Source: Deinococcus sp. Leaf326 (GTDB lineage Bacteria > Deinococcota > Deinococci > Deinococcales > Deinococcaceae). Taken from it: a stretch of 64,000 nt of DNA. Shown one piece after another: positions 53,275 to 64,000 of this stretch (position 1 is its first letter; each line of letters begins with the position of its first letter). Made by a program: the position numbers and the translations under genes. A model generated the notes under the pieces. That model worked only from the letters and a program-made list of their open reading frames with translations, was not told where the DNA came from and ran no database searches. The stretch covers positions 292,324 to 356,323 of the forward strand of contig NZ_LMOM01000032.1 in the NCBI RefSeq assembly GCF_001424185.1. The letters run 5' to 3'.

Positions 53275-53961
53275 GCTCCCCTGGACCCCTTGACGCTGCT
53301 GGGGCCGGTGTGGGTGGCCGCGCCCCATCCCGACGACGAGGCGCTGGGCTGCGGGGCGCTGCTGGCCGCCCTTACGGCTGCCGGGCGCGAGGTCTGGGCA
53401 CTGCTGCTCACCGACGGGGGGTTCTCGCATCCCGGCTCGCGGGAGTTTCCCCGCGACCGGCTGGCAGCCGAGAGGGCGGCGGAATGGCGCGCCGGTCTGG
53501 GCGTGCTGGGCGTCCCCCCGGAGCGGACCGCCGCCCTGAACTTGCCCGACGGCGCGCTGGCAGCCTGCGACCCGGCGGAGGTCGAGCGCCTGGTCCGCGC
53601 CGCCTTCGTGTCCGCGCCGCCCGCCACGCTGCTGCTGCCCTGGCGGCGCGACCCTCATCCCGACCACCGCGCCGCCTGGGAACCGCTGACGGCCGCCTGT
53701 CCACCCGGCGCGCGGGTGCTGGGGTACGCCGTGTGGCTGGCCGAGCGCGGCGCGGTCGCCGACTGGCCCGCGCCCACCGAGGCCCGTGCCTGGACGTGGG
53801 CGGTGGGCGAGCACCGCGCGGCCAAGGCGCGCGCCGTCGCCGCGCACGCCACCCAACTGGGGCGCGTCACCGACGACCCCGGCGGCTTCACGCTCGCGCC
53901 CGAGATGGTGCGGCGCGCGCTTGAGGGCCCCGAGCTGTATTTCGAGGAGATGATGGGATGA
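53224..53961 (+). CDS. PIG-L family N-deacetylase
   Basis: A 245-residue zinc-dependent LmbE-like deacetylase. The metal motif AAPHPDDEALGCG is at residues 32-44 (H35, D38), and the third ligand is His in RRDPHPDHRAAW. Enzymes of this family remove N-acetyl groups from GlcNAc-type sugars (GlcNAc-PI, mycothiol, bacillithiol, glycopeptides). The frame starts at ATG 53224, overlapping the fusion gene, but its first 28 residues are encoded largely by the hairpin. A start at GTG 53308 or 53314, just before WVAAPHPDDE, is a serious alternative. The stop overlaps the methyltransferase ATG by 4 bases. Confidence 0.87.
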   Translation: MLSGGSTAGRAPAVQHSAPLDPLTLLGPVWVAAPHPDDEALGCGALLAALTAAGREVWALLLTDGGFSHPGSREFPRDRLAAERAAEWRAGLGVLGVPPERTAALNLPDGALAACDPAEVERLVRAAFVSAPPATLLLPWRRDPHPDHRAAWEPLTAACPPGARVLGYAVWLAERGAVADWPAPTEARAWTWAVGEHRAAKARAVAAHATQLGRVTDDPGGFTLAPEMVRRALEGPELYFEEMMG

Positions 53962-54560
53962 CCCTGCCCGACCGCTATTTCGAGGACGTGTACGGCGCCA
54001 GCGACGACCCCTGGCATTTCGAGACGAGTGCCTACGAGGCCGCCAAATACGCCCGTACCCTCGCCGCACTGCCCCGCGACCAATATGGACGCGGCTTGGA
54101 GGTCGGCTGCTCCATCGGCGTCCTGACCGCGCGGCTCGCCGGGCGGGTCGACCATCTCCTCAGCGTGGACGTGAACGACAAGGCCCTGGGCCGCGCCCGC
54201 GCCCGCCTGTCTGCCGGCCCAGTGGGCGCGCACGTCACCTTCGCCCGTCGCCGCCTGCCGGACGACCTCGCGCAGCTCGGGGGACCCTTCGATCTCGTGG
54301 TGCTCTCGGAGGTCTTGTACTACCTCTCGCCGGACGATCTCGAACGGGCGCTCGACGGTCTGCTGGAGCGCCTCGCTCCTGGCGGTGCTTTGTTGCTCGT
54401 GCACTGGACGCCGCAGGTCCACGACTACCCCCAGACCGGCGACGCGGTGCACGCGGCCGTGCTGCGCCGTGTCGGAGCCGGCCTGCGCCATGTCCACGCC
54501 GAGCGTCATGGCGACGACCGCGAGGGCTACCGGCTCGACGTGCTGGAGCGGACGGGCTGA
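53958..54560 (+). CDS. Class I SAM-dependent methyltransferase (NodS-like)
   Basis: A 200-residue methyltransferase. The N-terminus RYFEDVYGASDDPWHFETSAYEAAKYARTL is typical of the NodS/SET-like group that acts beside PIG-L genes. The SAM motif I is GRGLEVGCSIGVLTARLA near residues 44-61, and the acidic motif II is LLSVDVNDKAL. DLVVLSEVLYYLSPDDL and PGGALLLVHW complete the fold. It is translationally coupled to the deacetylase, which suggests methylation of the freed amine or of the same glycan. Its last 34 bases overlap the 3' end of the convergent glycosyltransferase gene. Confidence 0.88.
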   Translation: MTLPDRYFEDVYGASDDPWHFETSAYEAAKYARTLAALPRDQYGRGLEVGCSIGVLTARLAGRVDHLLSVDVNDKALGRARARLSAGPVGAHVTFARRRLPDDLAQLGGPFDLVVLSEVLYYLSPDDLERALDGLLERLAPGGALLLVHWTPQVHDYPQTGDAVHAAVLRRVGAGLRHVHAERHGDDREGYRLDVLERTG

Positions 54561-55714
54561 GCCGGGTCCGCCCACCCGGCGGACCACAGGGGCGGCGCGG
54601 GCGGCCCCAGGAGGCGCAAGGCCGGCAGCGCCGCCCGCAGTTCCGCCAGCGCCTGCGTGACCGCCACCGGCGGATAGGCGCCTCGCCACAGTCCTCCCGC
54701 CTCGCGCGCCCAGTGCGCGCCCTCCAGCGCGAGGCCGAAGGTCGGGGCCTCCAGCACCGCGGCCATCTCGGGGCCGTCCACGCGCCACAGCTCCGGCAGG
54801 AGAGAGCGGCTGCCCGGGTCGCGGTGGTCCCAGGCCCGGCGCAGCGCCGCCTCGGCGCGGGCCAGGGCCAGCGTCTCGGCGGCGCCGGGGACGGTCCAGC
54901 CATCCCCGGCCTGTGCCCACTGCGTGAGCTGGGTCGAGAGGCCCACCGGTACCCGGCCGCTGAGGCGCGCGCTCGTCCAGGCGCGGGCCTGTGGGGTGTG
55001 GCGCAGGTGCAGGTCGGCGCGGCGCAGGGCGCCCACCAGGGCTACGTCCTCCAGACAACTCACGTCCGGCACGCCGCCCACTGCCCGGTAGGCGCGCACG
55101 CTCAGCGCGAGACTGGCCCCGAAATGCTGCCAGTGCCGGGGCCAGGGGTCGTGGAACACCGGGTCGAGGCGCGCGTGAACCTCGGCCACTGCCTGCCGGT
55201 AGGCGCTGTCCAGAAGGTGCGTGCGCCGCGCAGCCGCAGGTAGGGCCGCGCGCTGTGCCGGATCAAGCAGGATGCGCCCCGCGGCGGCGTCGGCTCCGGC
55301 GGCCAGGGCGCCGAGCAGGGCGCTCAGCCACTGCGGGGCGGGCAGGGTGTCGGCGTCGGTGCTCACGATCACGCCGTCCTCGCCGGCCAGCGCGGCGGCG
55401 TGGTCCAGTACGCGTCGCCGCGCGGCGACGATTCCGGCCTCCCAGGGTGCCAGCGTCACCTCCGTGACCTGTACCTGCAGGCCCGGCGGCGCGGCCTCAC
55501 GGGCCACCCGGGCGGTGTCGTCGGCGCAGTTGTTCGCCAGAACGAGAACGGTGAAGTCTCTCAGCAGCGCACCGGTGGCGTCCACCTGTTCTCCCAGGGC
55601 CCGCAGGGTGCGGGCGATTCCTCCGGCCTCGTCGCGGGCAGGAATGGCGACCACCACGCGGGGGTTCGGGGCAGCGCGGCAGACGGGAGGCACAGACGCT
55701 GCCCAGCGTAGCAC
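54527..55714 (-). CDS. Family 2 glycosyltransferase
   Basis: A 395-residue GT-A fold transferase. It opens with VVVAIPARDEAGGIARTLRAL near residues 19-39 and VLVLANNCADDTARVARE. The DxD-type motif is in VIVSTDADTLPAPQWL, and the acceptor region has GGVPDVSCLEDVALVGALRRADL. The C-terminal half is helical and divergent. No membrane helix is seen, so it is cytosolic. It is transcribed against the deacetylase-methyltransferase pair, and their coding ends overlap by 34 bases. The first codon is GTG 55714; a downstream GTG before VVVAIPARDE is possible. Donor and acceptor are unknown; a polysaccharide or glycolipid precursor is likely. Confidence 0.85.
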   Translation of the reverse strand: MLRWAASVPPVCRAAPNPRVVVAIPARDEAGGIARTLRALGEQVDATGALLRDFTVLVLANNCADDTARVAREAAPPGLQVQVTEVTLAPWEAGIVAARRRVLDHAAALAGEDGVIVSTDADTLPAPQWLSALLGALAAGADAAAGRILLDPAQRAALPAAARRTHLLDSAYRQAVAEVHARLDPVFHDPWPRHWQHFGASLALSVRAYRAVGGVPDVSCLEDVALVGALRRADLHLRHTPQARAWTSARLSGRVPVGLSTQLTQWAQAGDGWTVPGAAETLALARAEAALRRAWDHRDPGSRSLLPELWRVDGPEMAAVLEAPTFGLALEGAHWAREAGGLWRGAYPPVAVTQALAELRAALPALRLLGPPAPPLWSAGWADPAQPVRSSTSSR

Positions 55715-55849
55715 CGCCCAGCGATGCGGAGAAACCCCGTGATACCGCTATTGCTGATGGAAAGATGAAGGCCCACCGGAACGTTGGACAGAGAGGCGAC
55801 GCTAAGCTGCACGCAGAAAATAGATTTCTTTTTCAAGGGGACCATCACT

Positions 55850-57032
55850 GTGTCAATTCCTGTCTTACCTATTAATGCCGAGTCCCCCGCGCTCTTGGTC
55901 CTGGCCCACCTGCGCTGGGACTTTGTCTTTCAGCGTCCCCAGCATCTGATGACCCGCGCCGCCCACAGCCGCGCGGTGTATTACATCGAGGAACCGATGT
56001 TCGGTGACTTCGCCGATCACCTCGCGCGCCGCCGCGACGAGTCGGGGGTGATCGTGTGCACGCCTCACGTCCGCGCCGGATTTTCGCCGGCCGAGTCGCA
56101 GGCCCGCACTGCGGGCCTTCTGGCCGGCCTTGTCGAGACAGAAGGTCTGGAGACCTACGACCTGTGGGTCTACACCCCGATGGAACTGCCGGTCGCGGCC
56201 GAACTGCAGCCGCGCGTGGTCGTGTACGACTGCATGGACGAACTCGCTAACTTTCGGGGTGCGCCGCCGGAACTGCGCAGCCGCGAGCAGGCCCTGTTCC
56301 GCCGCGCCGACCTCGTGTTCACGGGAGGTCAGCGGCTCTACGAGGCCAAGACCGAGCAGCATCCCAGCGTCTACGCCTTTCCCTCGAGCGTGGAGGTCGG
56401 TCACTTCGCCCAGGCCCGCCAGCATCTGCCCGACCCGGCCGACCAGGCCGAGCTCGCCCGGCCGCGCCTGGGATTCTACGGCGTCATCGACGAGCGGTTC
56501 GATATCGCCCTCATCGGTGAGCTCGCCCGTCGCCGTCCCGAGTGGCAGCTCGTGATGCTGGGGCCGGTCGTCAAGATCGCTCCCGAGGACCTGCCGCGCG
56601 CCGAGAACCTGCATTACCTGGGCATGAAGTCGTACAACGAACTGCCCGCCTACCTCGCGCACTGGGACGTGGCCCTGCTGCCCTTTGCGCGCAACGAGGC
56701 GACCGAGTTCATCAGCCCGACCAAGACGCCCGAGTACCTCGCCGCCGGCGTGCCGGTCGTGAGCACCGGCATCCGCGACGTGATCCGGCCCTACGGCGAC
56801 CTGGACCTGGCCCGTATCGCCGACGGCGTGGACGCCTTCGAGGCCGCCTGCGCCGCCGCGCTGGCCGAGATCGGCACGCCGGCAGGCCAGGAGCGCCGCG
56901 CGCGCGCCGACCGCCATCTCTCGACCCTGTCCTGGGACCGCACCTGGGGCGAGATGCGCGATCTCATCGCCCAGGCCGCCGCCGAGCGCAGCTACTCCGC
57001 GCAGGGGCAGCCCTTTTCCTACGTAGCAGGTC

Positions 57033-57043
<11 letters not shown>
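55850..57043 (+). CDS. Glycosyltransferase (GT-B type), partner of UDP-galactopyranose mutase
   Basis: A 397-residue GT-B transferase. The N-terminal domain includes LLVLAHLRWDFVFQRPQHLMTRAA and DLWVYTPMELPVAAELQPRVVVYDCMDELANF, a pattern common to glycosyltransferases sitting beside Glf. The C-terminal nucleotide-sugar domain has RLGFYGVIDERFDIALIGEL, NLHYLGMKSYNELPAYLAHWDVALLPF and SPTKTPEYLAAGVPVVST. I choose GTG 55850, with AAGGGG 9 bases upstream; the longer frame from 55784 crosses an A/T-rich promoter-like stretch (TAAGCT 55803-55808, TAGATT 55821-55826). It overlaps glf by 11 bases, suggesting a galactofuranosyltransferase role (inference). Confidence 0.85.
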
Positions 57044-58178
<1,135 letters not shown>

Positions 58179-58215
58179 GCTCCGCCGGATGCCGGGGTGT
58201 TCCCCCGGGCCGAAC

Positions 58216-58244
58216 GCCGCCTTCCCTGTGGAGGCGGCTTTTTT
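58216..58244 (+). terminator. Intrinsic terminator after glf
   Basis: GCCGCC(t)TCC pairs with GGAGGCGGC around a CTGT loop, followed by a run of six T. Classical rho-independent form. Confidence 0.85.
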
Positions 58245-58266
58245 CCTGACCTCCGGGGTCGTGCTC

Positions 58267-58272
58267 TAGACT
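58267..58272 (+). promoter_or_regulatory. -10 box of the leaderless M3 peptidase transcript
   Basis: TAGACT ends 7 bases before the ATG at 58280; no ribosome site fits between. A CCTGAC -35-like hexamer lies 16 bases upstream (58245-58250). Confidence 0.5.
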
Positions 58273-58279
58273 GCCCGCC

Positions 58280-59986
<1,707 letters not shown>

Positions 59987-60375
59987 CCCCTCCGCCGGGT
60001 ACCCGGCTGCGTCTGCGGCCCAAATAAGCAGGTCAGCGAGGGCGAGTGGTCTCTACGGAGGCACTCGCCCTCTGTGCGTTCTGCCTGGGCTGGGTAAGGA
60101 TCAGGAGTTATGCCGCTGACCGCGGCGGAGGAGCACCGGCAAGATGCCTAAACTTCATGAAAATAAGTTCATCTGAATCTCATTCAAACCACAGTCCATT
60201 TGAAGAGAGGTTAACAGAAATCTCATCTTGAGGCTTTTCCTACAACTGAGACTGAACTCTATACCAAGCAGGTCGGGTCAGGTCTGTCAGCGCGATGTCA
60301 GCATCACCTTTCCACCGACGATCAGATCCCTGCTGCCTCCGGCAGGGTTGAACCGCCTGTGAAACGAGGACGAAC
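59987..60375. other. 389-base intergenic region with an A/T-rich core
   Basis: After the peptidase terminator, about 60140-60270 is strikingly A/T-rich for this window. I see no gene in it. TTCCTA (60237-60242) and TATACC (60260-60265), 17 bases apart, could be a promoter for the c-di-GMP gene. ATCTCAT occurs twice (near 60175 and 60218), and a small hairpin lies at 60328-60347 in the leader. Confidence 0.45.
60038..60072 (+). terminator. Stem-loop terminator after the M3 peptidase
   Basis: 11-base perfect stem (60038-60048 with 60062-60072) and a 13-base loop, 51 bases after the stop codon. It has no T-run. Confidence 0.55.
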
Positions 60376-62586
60376 GTGAGCGAGTCTCAGAAGACCAGCG
60401 CGCTGTGGCGCCTCTCCGACCGGGGCCGGACGGTCCTCAGCACGCTGCTCAGCGAACACGGGATCGACTACCTGTTCGTCCTCGACGGTCAGGGCTCGGT
60501 GCTGTCGTGCGGCGGCCAGGCCGGACAGCACCTGCCGGGGCTTGTGCCGCCCTCGGCCGCCCCTACGCACCTGCGCGACCTCATGCATCCCGACGATTAC
60601 CCGCCGCTCTGGACGCTGCTGATGGCCACCGGCGCTCAGGCCACCGCTGTCCCCACGGCGGTGCCCCTGGGCCCCTACCGGGTCCGGGGACCGGGCGGCA
60701 CCTGGCGCTGGTTGCAGGGGTCCGCCCTGAATCTGCTCGGGCACCCCGAGGTGAGGGCCACCGTTCTCAGTGCCCACGACGTGACGGCGCTCAAGGCCGC
60801 CGAACTCGAACAGGAGGCGCTGGGCACCCTGCTGCGCCAGACCACCGCCGGCCACGCCCTGCCGCAGCTGCTCGAGGGGGTGGCGCGCACGGTAGACGAG
60901 CAGCTGCCCCGCCATTTCTGCGCCGTGTTCCTGTGGCAGAGCGGCCTGAGCCTCGCCGCCGCGCCGGGGGCGCCCCACGACTTCGCCGGCCTGTTCCCCC
61001 CCTGGCTGGACGAGGCCTTTCCTTCGCCGGCCGGTCCCCGGGCCGGCGCGGCGCTCCCGGCCGAGGTCACTCCGGCGGCCCTCACCGCGCCGCTGCGTCG
61101 CCGGGGCATCTGCGAGGTGACCTCCATGCCGCTGCTCGGCCGTCACGGACAGTATCTCGGCGCACTGGCGCTCTACCGTTACGCCGAGGGTCCGCTGGCC
61201 CCGGGCGCAGTCGAGGTGCTCACCCACGCCCGGCGGCTCATCACGGTGGCGGCCGAACAGCACCGCCTGAACCGGCAGCTCGACCACCAGGCCCACCACG
61301 ATATGCTGACCGGGCTACCCAACCGCCGGCTGTTCACCGACCGCTGGCGGCGCACCCTGGGCCCCCGCCGGATGCCGGGGCAGCAGCCGGGGCTGATGTT
61401 TCTGGACCTCGACCATTTCAAGGAGATCAACGATACCCTCGGGCACCTCGAGGGCGACGAGGTGCTGCGTCTCGTCGCTGGTCGCCTCGCTGCCTGCCTG
61501 CGCCCGCATGAGACCCTCGCGCGGCTGGGCGGCGACGAATTCGGCATCATCCTGCCGCACACCGACGCGCAGGCGGCGGCCGGTCTGGCCCAGCGGCTTC
61601 TCGGCGCGTTGTCGCCCCCCCTGCAGGTCGGCGAGGCCGAGCTGTACCTCGGCGCGTCGGTGGGTATTCTGCTTGTGGACGACGACGAGCAGGACGTGCA
61701 GACCACGCTGCGTTACGCCGACACCGCCATGTACCAGGCCAAACAGCGCCGCAATACCTTTGTCTTTTTCGAACCCGAGATGACCCGGCAGTCCAGAGAG
61801 CGCCTGCATCTCGTCTCGCTGCTGCGCCGGGCGGCCGGGCGGCCTCACGAGACGTTCGGGGTCGTGTACCAGCCGCAGGTGCGCCTCGTCGACGGCGTGA
61901 CCGTGGGTACCGAGGCCCTGCTGCGCTGGACCCCCCCGGAGCTGGGCCCGGTGTCTCCCGAGCTCTTCGTGCCCCTGGCCGAGGAAACGGGACTGATCGT
62001 GCCCATCGGCGAGTGGGTGCTGGCCCAGGCCTGCGCGCAGGGAGCGGCGTGTTCGTGCCGGGAGCCCATGCGGGTGGCGGTGAACGTCTCGGCCCTGCAG
62101 TTCTCGCGCCCCGACTTCGTGGCGACGGTCGAGCGCTGGCTGGAGCGCAGCGGTCTCGACCCGGCCCGCCTCGAACTGGAGCTGACCGAACGGGTCGTGC
62201 TGGACGACGTCGGCAAGTCGGCGGCGCGCATGGCCGATCTGCGGGGGCTGGGGGTCCGCCTGGCCCTCGACGACTTCGGCACCGGCTATTCCTCGCTCAG
62301 CTGCCTCTCGCGCCTGCCCCTGAACACCCTCAAGATCGACCGCTCGTTCGTGCGCGGCCTAGAGACCGACTCGCCCTCGGCGGCGGTCGTGCGCGCCATC
62401 ATCGCCCTGGCGCGCAGCTTCGGCCTGGGCACCGTCGCCGAGGGCATCGAGACCCCGGCGGAGTGCCGCACCTTACAGGCCCTGGGCTGCGAGACCGGTC
62501 AGGGGTATCTCTTCGGCCGTCCTCAGTCGCCCACCGATCTGCCCTGTGCGGTTGCCCGGCGTCCTTCAGCCGTTTTCCCGGTCTAG
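60376..62586 (+). CDS. PAS-GAF-GGDEF-EAL c-di-GMP signalling protein
   Basis: A 736-residue soluble protein with a PAS-like sensor (about 28-140), a GAF domain (about 150-300), GGDEF (about 310-470) and EAL (about 480-730). GGDEF is intact (RLGGDEFGI, FLDLDHFKEINDTLGH); the usual RxxD inhibitory site reads RPHE. EAL residues are present: TEALLRW, NVSALQF, LELTERVVLDD, ALDDFGTGYSSL, KIDRSFVRG and AEGIETPAE. It could therefore make and degrade c-di-GMP. The start is GTG 60376, with GAGGA 5 bases upstream. Its 3' end overlaps the convergent cheB-like gene by 21 bases. Confidence 0.92.
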   Translation: MSESQKTSALWRLSDRGRTVLSTLLSEHGIDYLFVLDGQGSVLSCGGQAGQHLPGLVPPSAAPTHLRDLMHPDDYPPLWTLLMATGAQATAVPTAVPLGPYRVRGPGGTWRWLQGSALNLLGHPEVRATVLSAHDVTALKAAELEQEALGTLLRQTTAGHALPQLLEGVARTVDEQLPRHFCAVFLWQSGLSLAAAPGAPHDFAGLFPPWLDEAFPSPAGPRAGAALPAEVTPAALTAPLRRRGICEVTSMPLLGRHGQYLGALALYRYAEGPLAPGAVEVLTHARRLITVAAEQHRLNRQLDHQAHHDMLTGLPNRRLFTDRWRRTLGPRRMPGQQPGLMFLDLDHFKEINDTLGHLEGDEVLRLVAGRLAACLRPHETLARLGGDEFGIILPHTDAQAAAGLAQRLLGALSPPLQVGEAELYLGASVGILLVDDDEQDVQTTLRYADTAMYQAKQRRNTFVFFEPEMTRQSRERLHLVSLLRRAAGRPHETFGVVYQPQVRLVDGVTVGTEALLRWTPPELGPVSPELFVPLAEETGLIVPIGEWVLAQACAQGAACSCREPMRVAVNVSALQFSRPDFVATVERWLERSGLDPARLELELTERVVLDDVGKSAARMADLRGLGVRLALDDFGTGYSSLSCLSRLPLNTLKIDRSFVRGLETDSPSAAVVRAIIALARSFGLGTVAEGIETPAECRTLQALGCETGQGYLFGRPQSPTDLPCAVARRPSAVFPV

Positions 62587-63639
62587 GTCGGATGGCGACG
62601 CGACGCAGGTGTGGTCGCCCAGCAGCGTCTCCCGCAGGGTCGCCGCGCAGCGCGCCGTGCGCCCGAGTTCACTGCGCAGTGCGGCGGCCTCAGCGGCCTG
62701 CCCGGTGGTGCTGAACTGCTGGCCGAGATGTTCGAGCAGGAACTGCTTCTCGCGCAGGGTGCGCAGGCCCGACCACAGGCTCTCCTCGGCGGCGCGCCGC
62801 AGCTCGGCGATCAGGGTGCCGGCCGTGAAGGCGTGACCGGTATGGCAGCGGAACCGCAGCGTCGCCCCCTCGGTGATCTGGACCATGACCCCGTGGCACT
62901 CCGGGCAGGTCATGGGCGAGAGGGGCGCCTGACCGAGCAGCTCTGGGGCGTCCCGCCCGGCGGCGATCTGAAGTTCGGTGTGCAGCCGGCGCCGTTCGTC
63001 CTCGTTCATGTTCGGCCAGCCCTGTCGGGATGGAGGCTCGGTGGTGCCGGGCCCGGCGTCGCCCGTGCCCTGGGCCCGGCGCTCCCAGGCCCAGGTGGTC
63101 AGGGCGGCCGGCAACTGGGCGGCCCTCAGGATTTCGTGGACGTCCACCTGCCGCACGGCGTTGAGCGGCATCTCGGGCGACTCGGCCTCTTCCGGGTGCT
63201 GCACCAGGGCCCGCCCACCCGAGCGCCGGATGGCCCACAGGCCCGACACGCCGTCGTCGAGCCCCCCCGAGAGCAGGACCCCGGCCGTGCCTGGCCCGCC
63301 CCGCGCCGCCGAGCGGAACAGCACGTCGATACTCGGCCGCGCATGGTTCTCGCGGGGGCCCAGCGACACCTTCAGGCGGCTGCCGTCCAGCAGCAGGTGA
63401 TGGCCCGGAACTGCCGTGTAGATCCGGCCCGGTAGGGTGAGCAGTCCATCCCGCGCCTGCTCGGCCGGCAGGGGGCCGGCGCGCTCCAGAATGCCTGCCA
63501 GGGCACTGGGCTGGTCCGGCGGCATGTGGATGACCACCACCAGCGCCGCCGGGAACCCTGCCTCCAGCCCCTGCACGAGGTGCAGCAGGGGCTCCAGCGC
63601 CCCGGCAGAGCCGCCGATCACCACCACCGGACAGGTCAC
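62566..63639 (-). CDS. CheB-like protein-glutamate methylesterase with zinc-ribbon tail
   Basis: A 357-residue CheB methylesterase without a receiver domain. The triad is visible: S11 in GGSAGALEPLL, H38 in VIHMPPDQPSALAG and Asp in LSGGLDDGVSGLWAI. Residues about 240-275 form a zinc ribbon (TCPECHGVMVQ and FRCHTGHAFTA), followed by a helical tail. This arrangement is known in non-chemotactic bacteria, where CheB-like proteins sit beside sensor kinases. No che or flagellar genes are in the window. The start is GTG 63639, overlapping the kinase stop (GTGA), so the two are co-expressed. The target is unknown. Confidence 0.87.
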   Translation of the reverse strand: MTCPVVVIGGSAGALEPLLHLVQGLEAGFPAALVVVIHMPPDQPSALAGILERAGPLPAEQARDGLLTLPGRIYTAVPGHHLLLDGSRLKVSLGPRENHARPSIDVLFRSAARGGPGTAGVLLSGGLDDGVSGLWAIRRSGGRALVQHPEEAESPEMPLNAVRQVDVHEILRAAQLPAALTTWAWERRAQGTGDAGPGTTEPPSRQGWPNMNEDERRRLHTELQIAAGRDAPELLGQAPLSPMTCPECHGVMVQITEGATLRFRCHTGHAFTAGTLIAELRRAAEESLWSGLRTLREKQFLLEHLGQQFSTTGQAAEAAALRSELGRTARCAATLRETLLGDHTCVASPSDLDRENG

Positions 63640-64000
63640 TGGAAACCGGCGGCGGTCCGGGGAAGCCGGTCCAGCCACGCGCCGTCGCGGAGCAGGTCGG
63701 GCTGGCGGGGGAGAGCGAAATAGAAGGTCGCGCCCTGATCCGGCGTGCTCTCGGCCCAGACCCGGCCGCCGTGGCGGTGGACGAGTCGCCGCACGAGGGC
63801 GAGGCCCATCCCCACGCCGCCGAACTCCTGGGCGCGGTGCAGCCGCTGAAAGACACCGAACAGCCGGTCCTTCTGGCGCATGTTGAAGCCCACGCCGTTG
63901 TCCCGCACGCACACCACGAAGTCCTGCTCGTGGTTCTTCATGCACACGTGGATGCGGGCGGGGTGCTGCCCCTGCGTGAACTTCACGGCATTGCCGATCA
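63636..64000 (-). CDS. Sensor histidine kinase, C-terminal part (5' end outside window)
   Basis: Only the ATP-binding domain is visible. It shows AVKF (N-box end), VCVRDNGVGFNMRQKDRLFGVFQRLHRAQEFGGVGMGLALVRRLVHRHGGRVWAESTPDQGATFYFAL, which carries the G1 and G2 boxes of a HATPase_c domain. The -FQRLHR- segment matches bacteriophytochrome- and CheB/CheR-linked kinases, like the one at 3834. It continues beyond position 64000. Its stop overlaps the CheB-like start. Confidence 0.9.
   Translation of the reverse strand, partial: IGNAVKFTQGQHPARIHVCMKNHEQDFVVCVRDNGVGFNMRQKDRLFGVFQRLHRAQEFGGVGMGLALVRRLVHRHGGRVWAESTPDQGATFYFALPRQPDLLRDGAWLDRLPRTAAGFQ

Noticed and set aside
50873..55714. A nodulation-factor (NodABC) pathway
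   Set aside because: The methyltransferase and deacetylase recall NodS and NodB in role, but PIG-L is unrelated to NodB, and no chitin-synthase-like NodC or acyltransferase NodA is present.
60328..60347. A c-di-GMP riboswitch before the GGDEF-EAL gene
   Set aside because: The leader has only an 8-base hairpin and lacks the two-stem architecture and conserved bases of known c-di-GMP riboswitches.

Overview
The window looks like chromosomal DNA of a Deinococcus-type bacterium. It is very GC-rich and densely packed, and many genes join through 4-base ATGA or GTGA overlaps. A TANNNT -10 box often lies 5-9 bases before a start codon with no leader, a style common in Deinococci. The gene content fits: class Ib ribonucleotide reductase, purine-ureide catabolism, cytochrome bd, bacteriophytochrome-style kinases and c-di-GMP proteins. 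The genus is inferred from style and gene content, not from any marker RNA; I found no rRNA or tRNA genes, CRISPR array, insertion sequence or prophage.

Layout. 1-3.7 kb (minus): uric acid degradation (hydroxyisourate hydrolase cut by the window edge, urate oxidase, OHCU decarboxylase) behind a ThuA-like plus Gfo/Idh/MocA pair. 3.8-9.4 kb: a PAS/GAF histidine kinase, a phenylacetate-CoA ligase, an AI-2E-type exporter and a small exported META-domain protein. 9.4-13.9 kb: an APC permease gene broken by a frame change, an SRPBCC protein, a zinc alcohol dehydrogenase and an unknown protein. 13.9-18.3 kb (minus): nrdI, nrdE, nrdF and a thioredoxin-like nrdH substitute. 18.3-22.3 kb (minus): an osmoprotectant (glycine-betaine type) ABC operon. 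22.5-28.4 kb (plus): a GGDEF protein, then a branched-chain amino-acid ABC operon whose LivM and LivG are one polypeptide. 28.5-31.8 kb: a SARP/BTAD-type ATPase regulator followed by a tiny exported cysteine-containing protein whose promoter carries SARP-like tandem repeats. 31.8-37.6 kb (minus): cydDCAB.

38-44.9 kb (plus): a seven-ORF operon that begins with a leaderless 16-codon leader peptide. It encodes a GMC oxidoreductase with its small subunit, a Gfo/Idh/MocA enzyme, a clan GH-A glycosidase, an alpha/beta hydrolase and a Rieske/FAD reductase. With the ThuA/Gfo pair it resembles oxidative (3-keto) glycoside breakdown. 44.9-50.8 kb: a cytochrome P450 with a divergent winged-helix regulator, rimO, a DUF808 membrane protein and an exported propeller-like protein.

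50.8-58.2 kb: a carbohydrate/lipid surface cluster. An unusual protein fuses a GH-A glycosidase to an acyl-CoA dehydrogenase; it is followed by a PIG-L deacetylase, a methyltransferase, a family 2 glycosyltransferase, a second glycosyltransferase and UDP-galactopyranose mutase. This is the best candidate for an undescribed pathway. 58.2-64 kb: an M3 oligopeptidase, a PAS/GAF/GGDEF/EAL protein, a stand-alone CheB-like methylesterase and the end of a histidine kinase.
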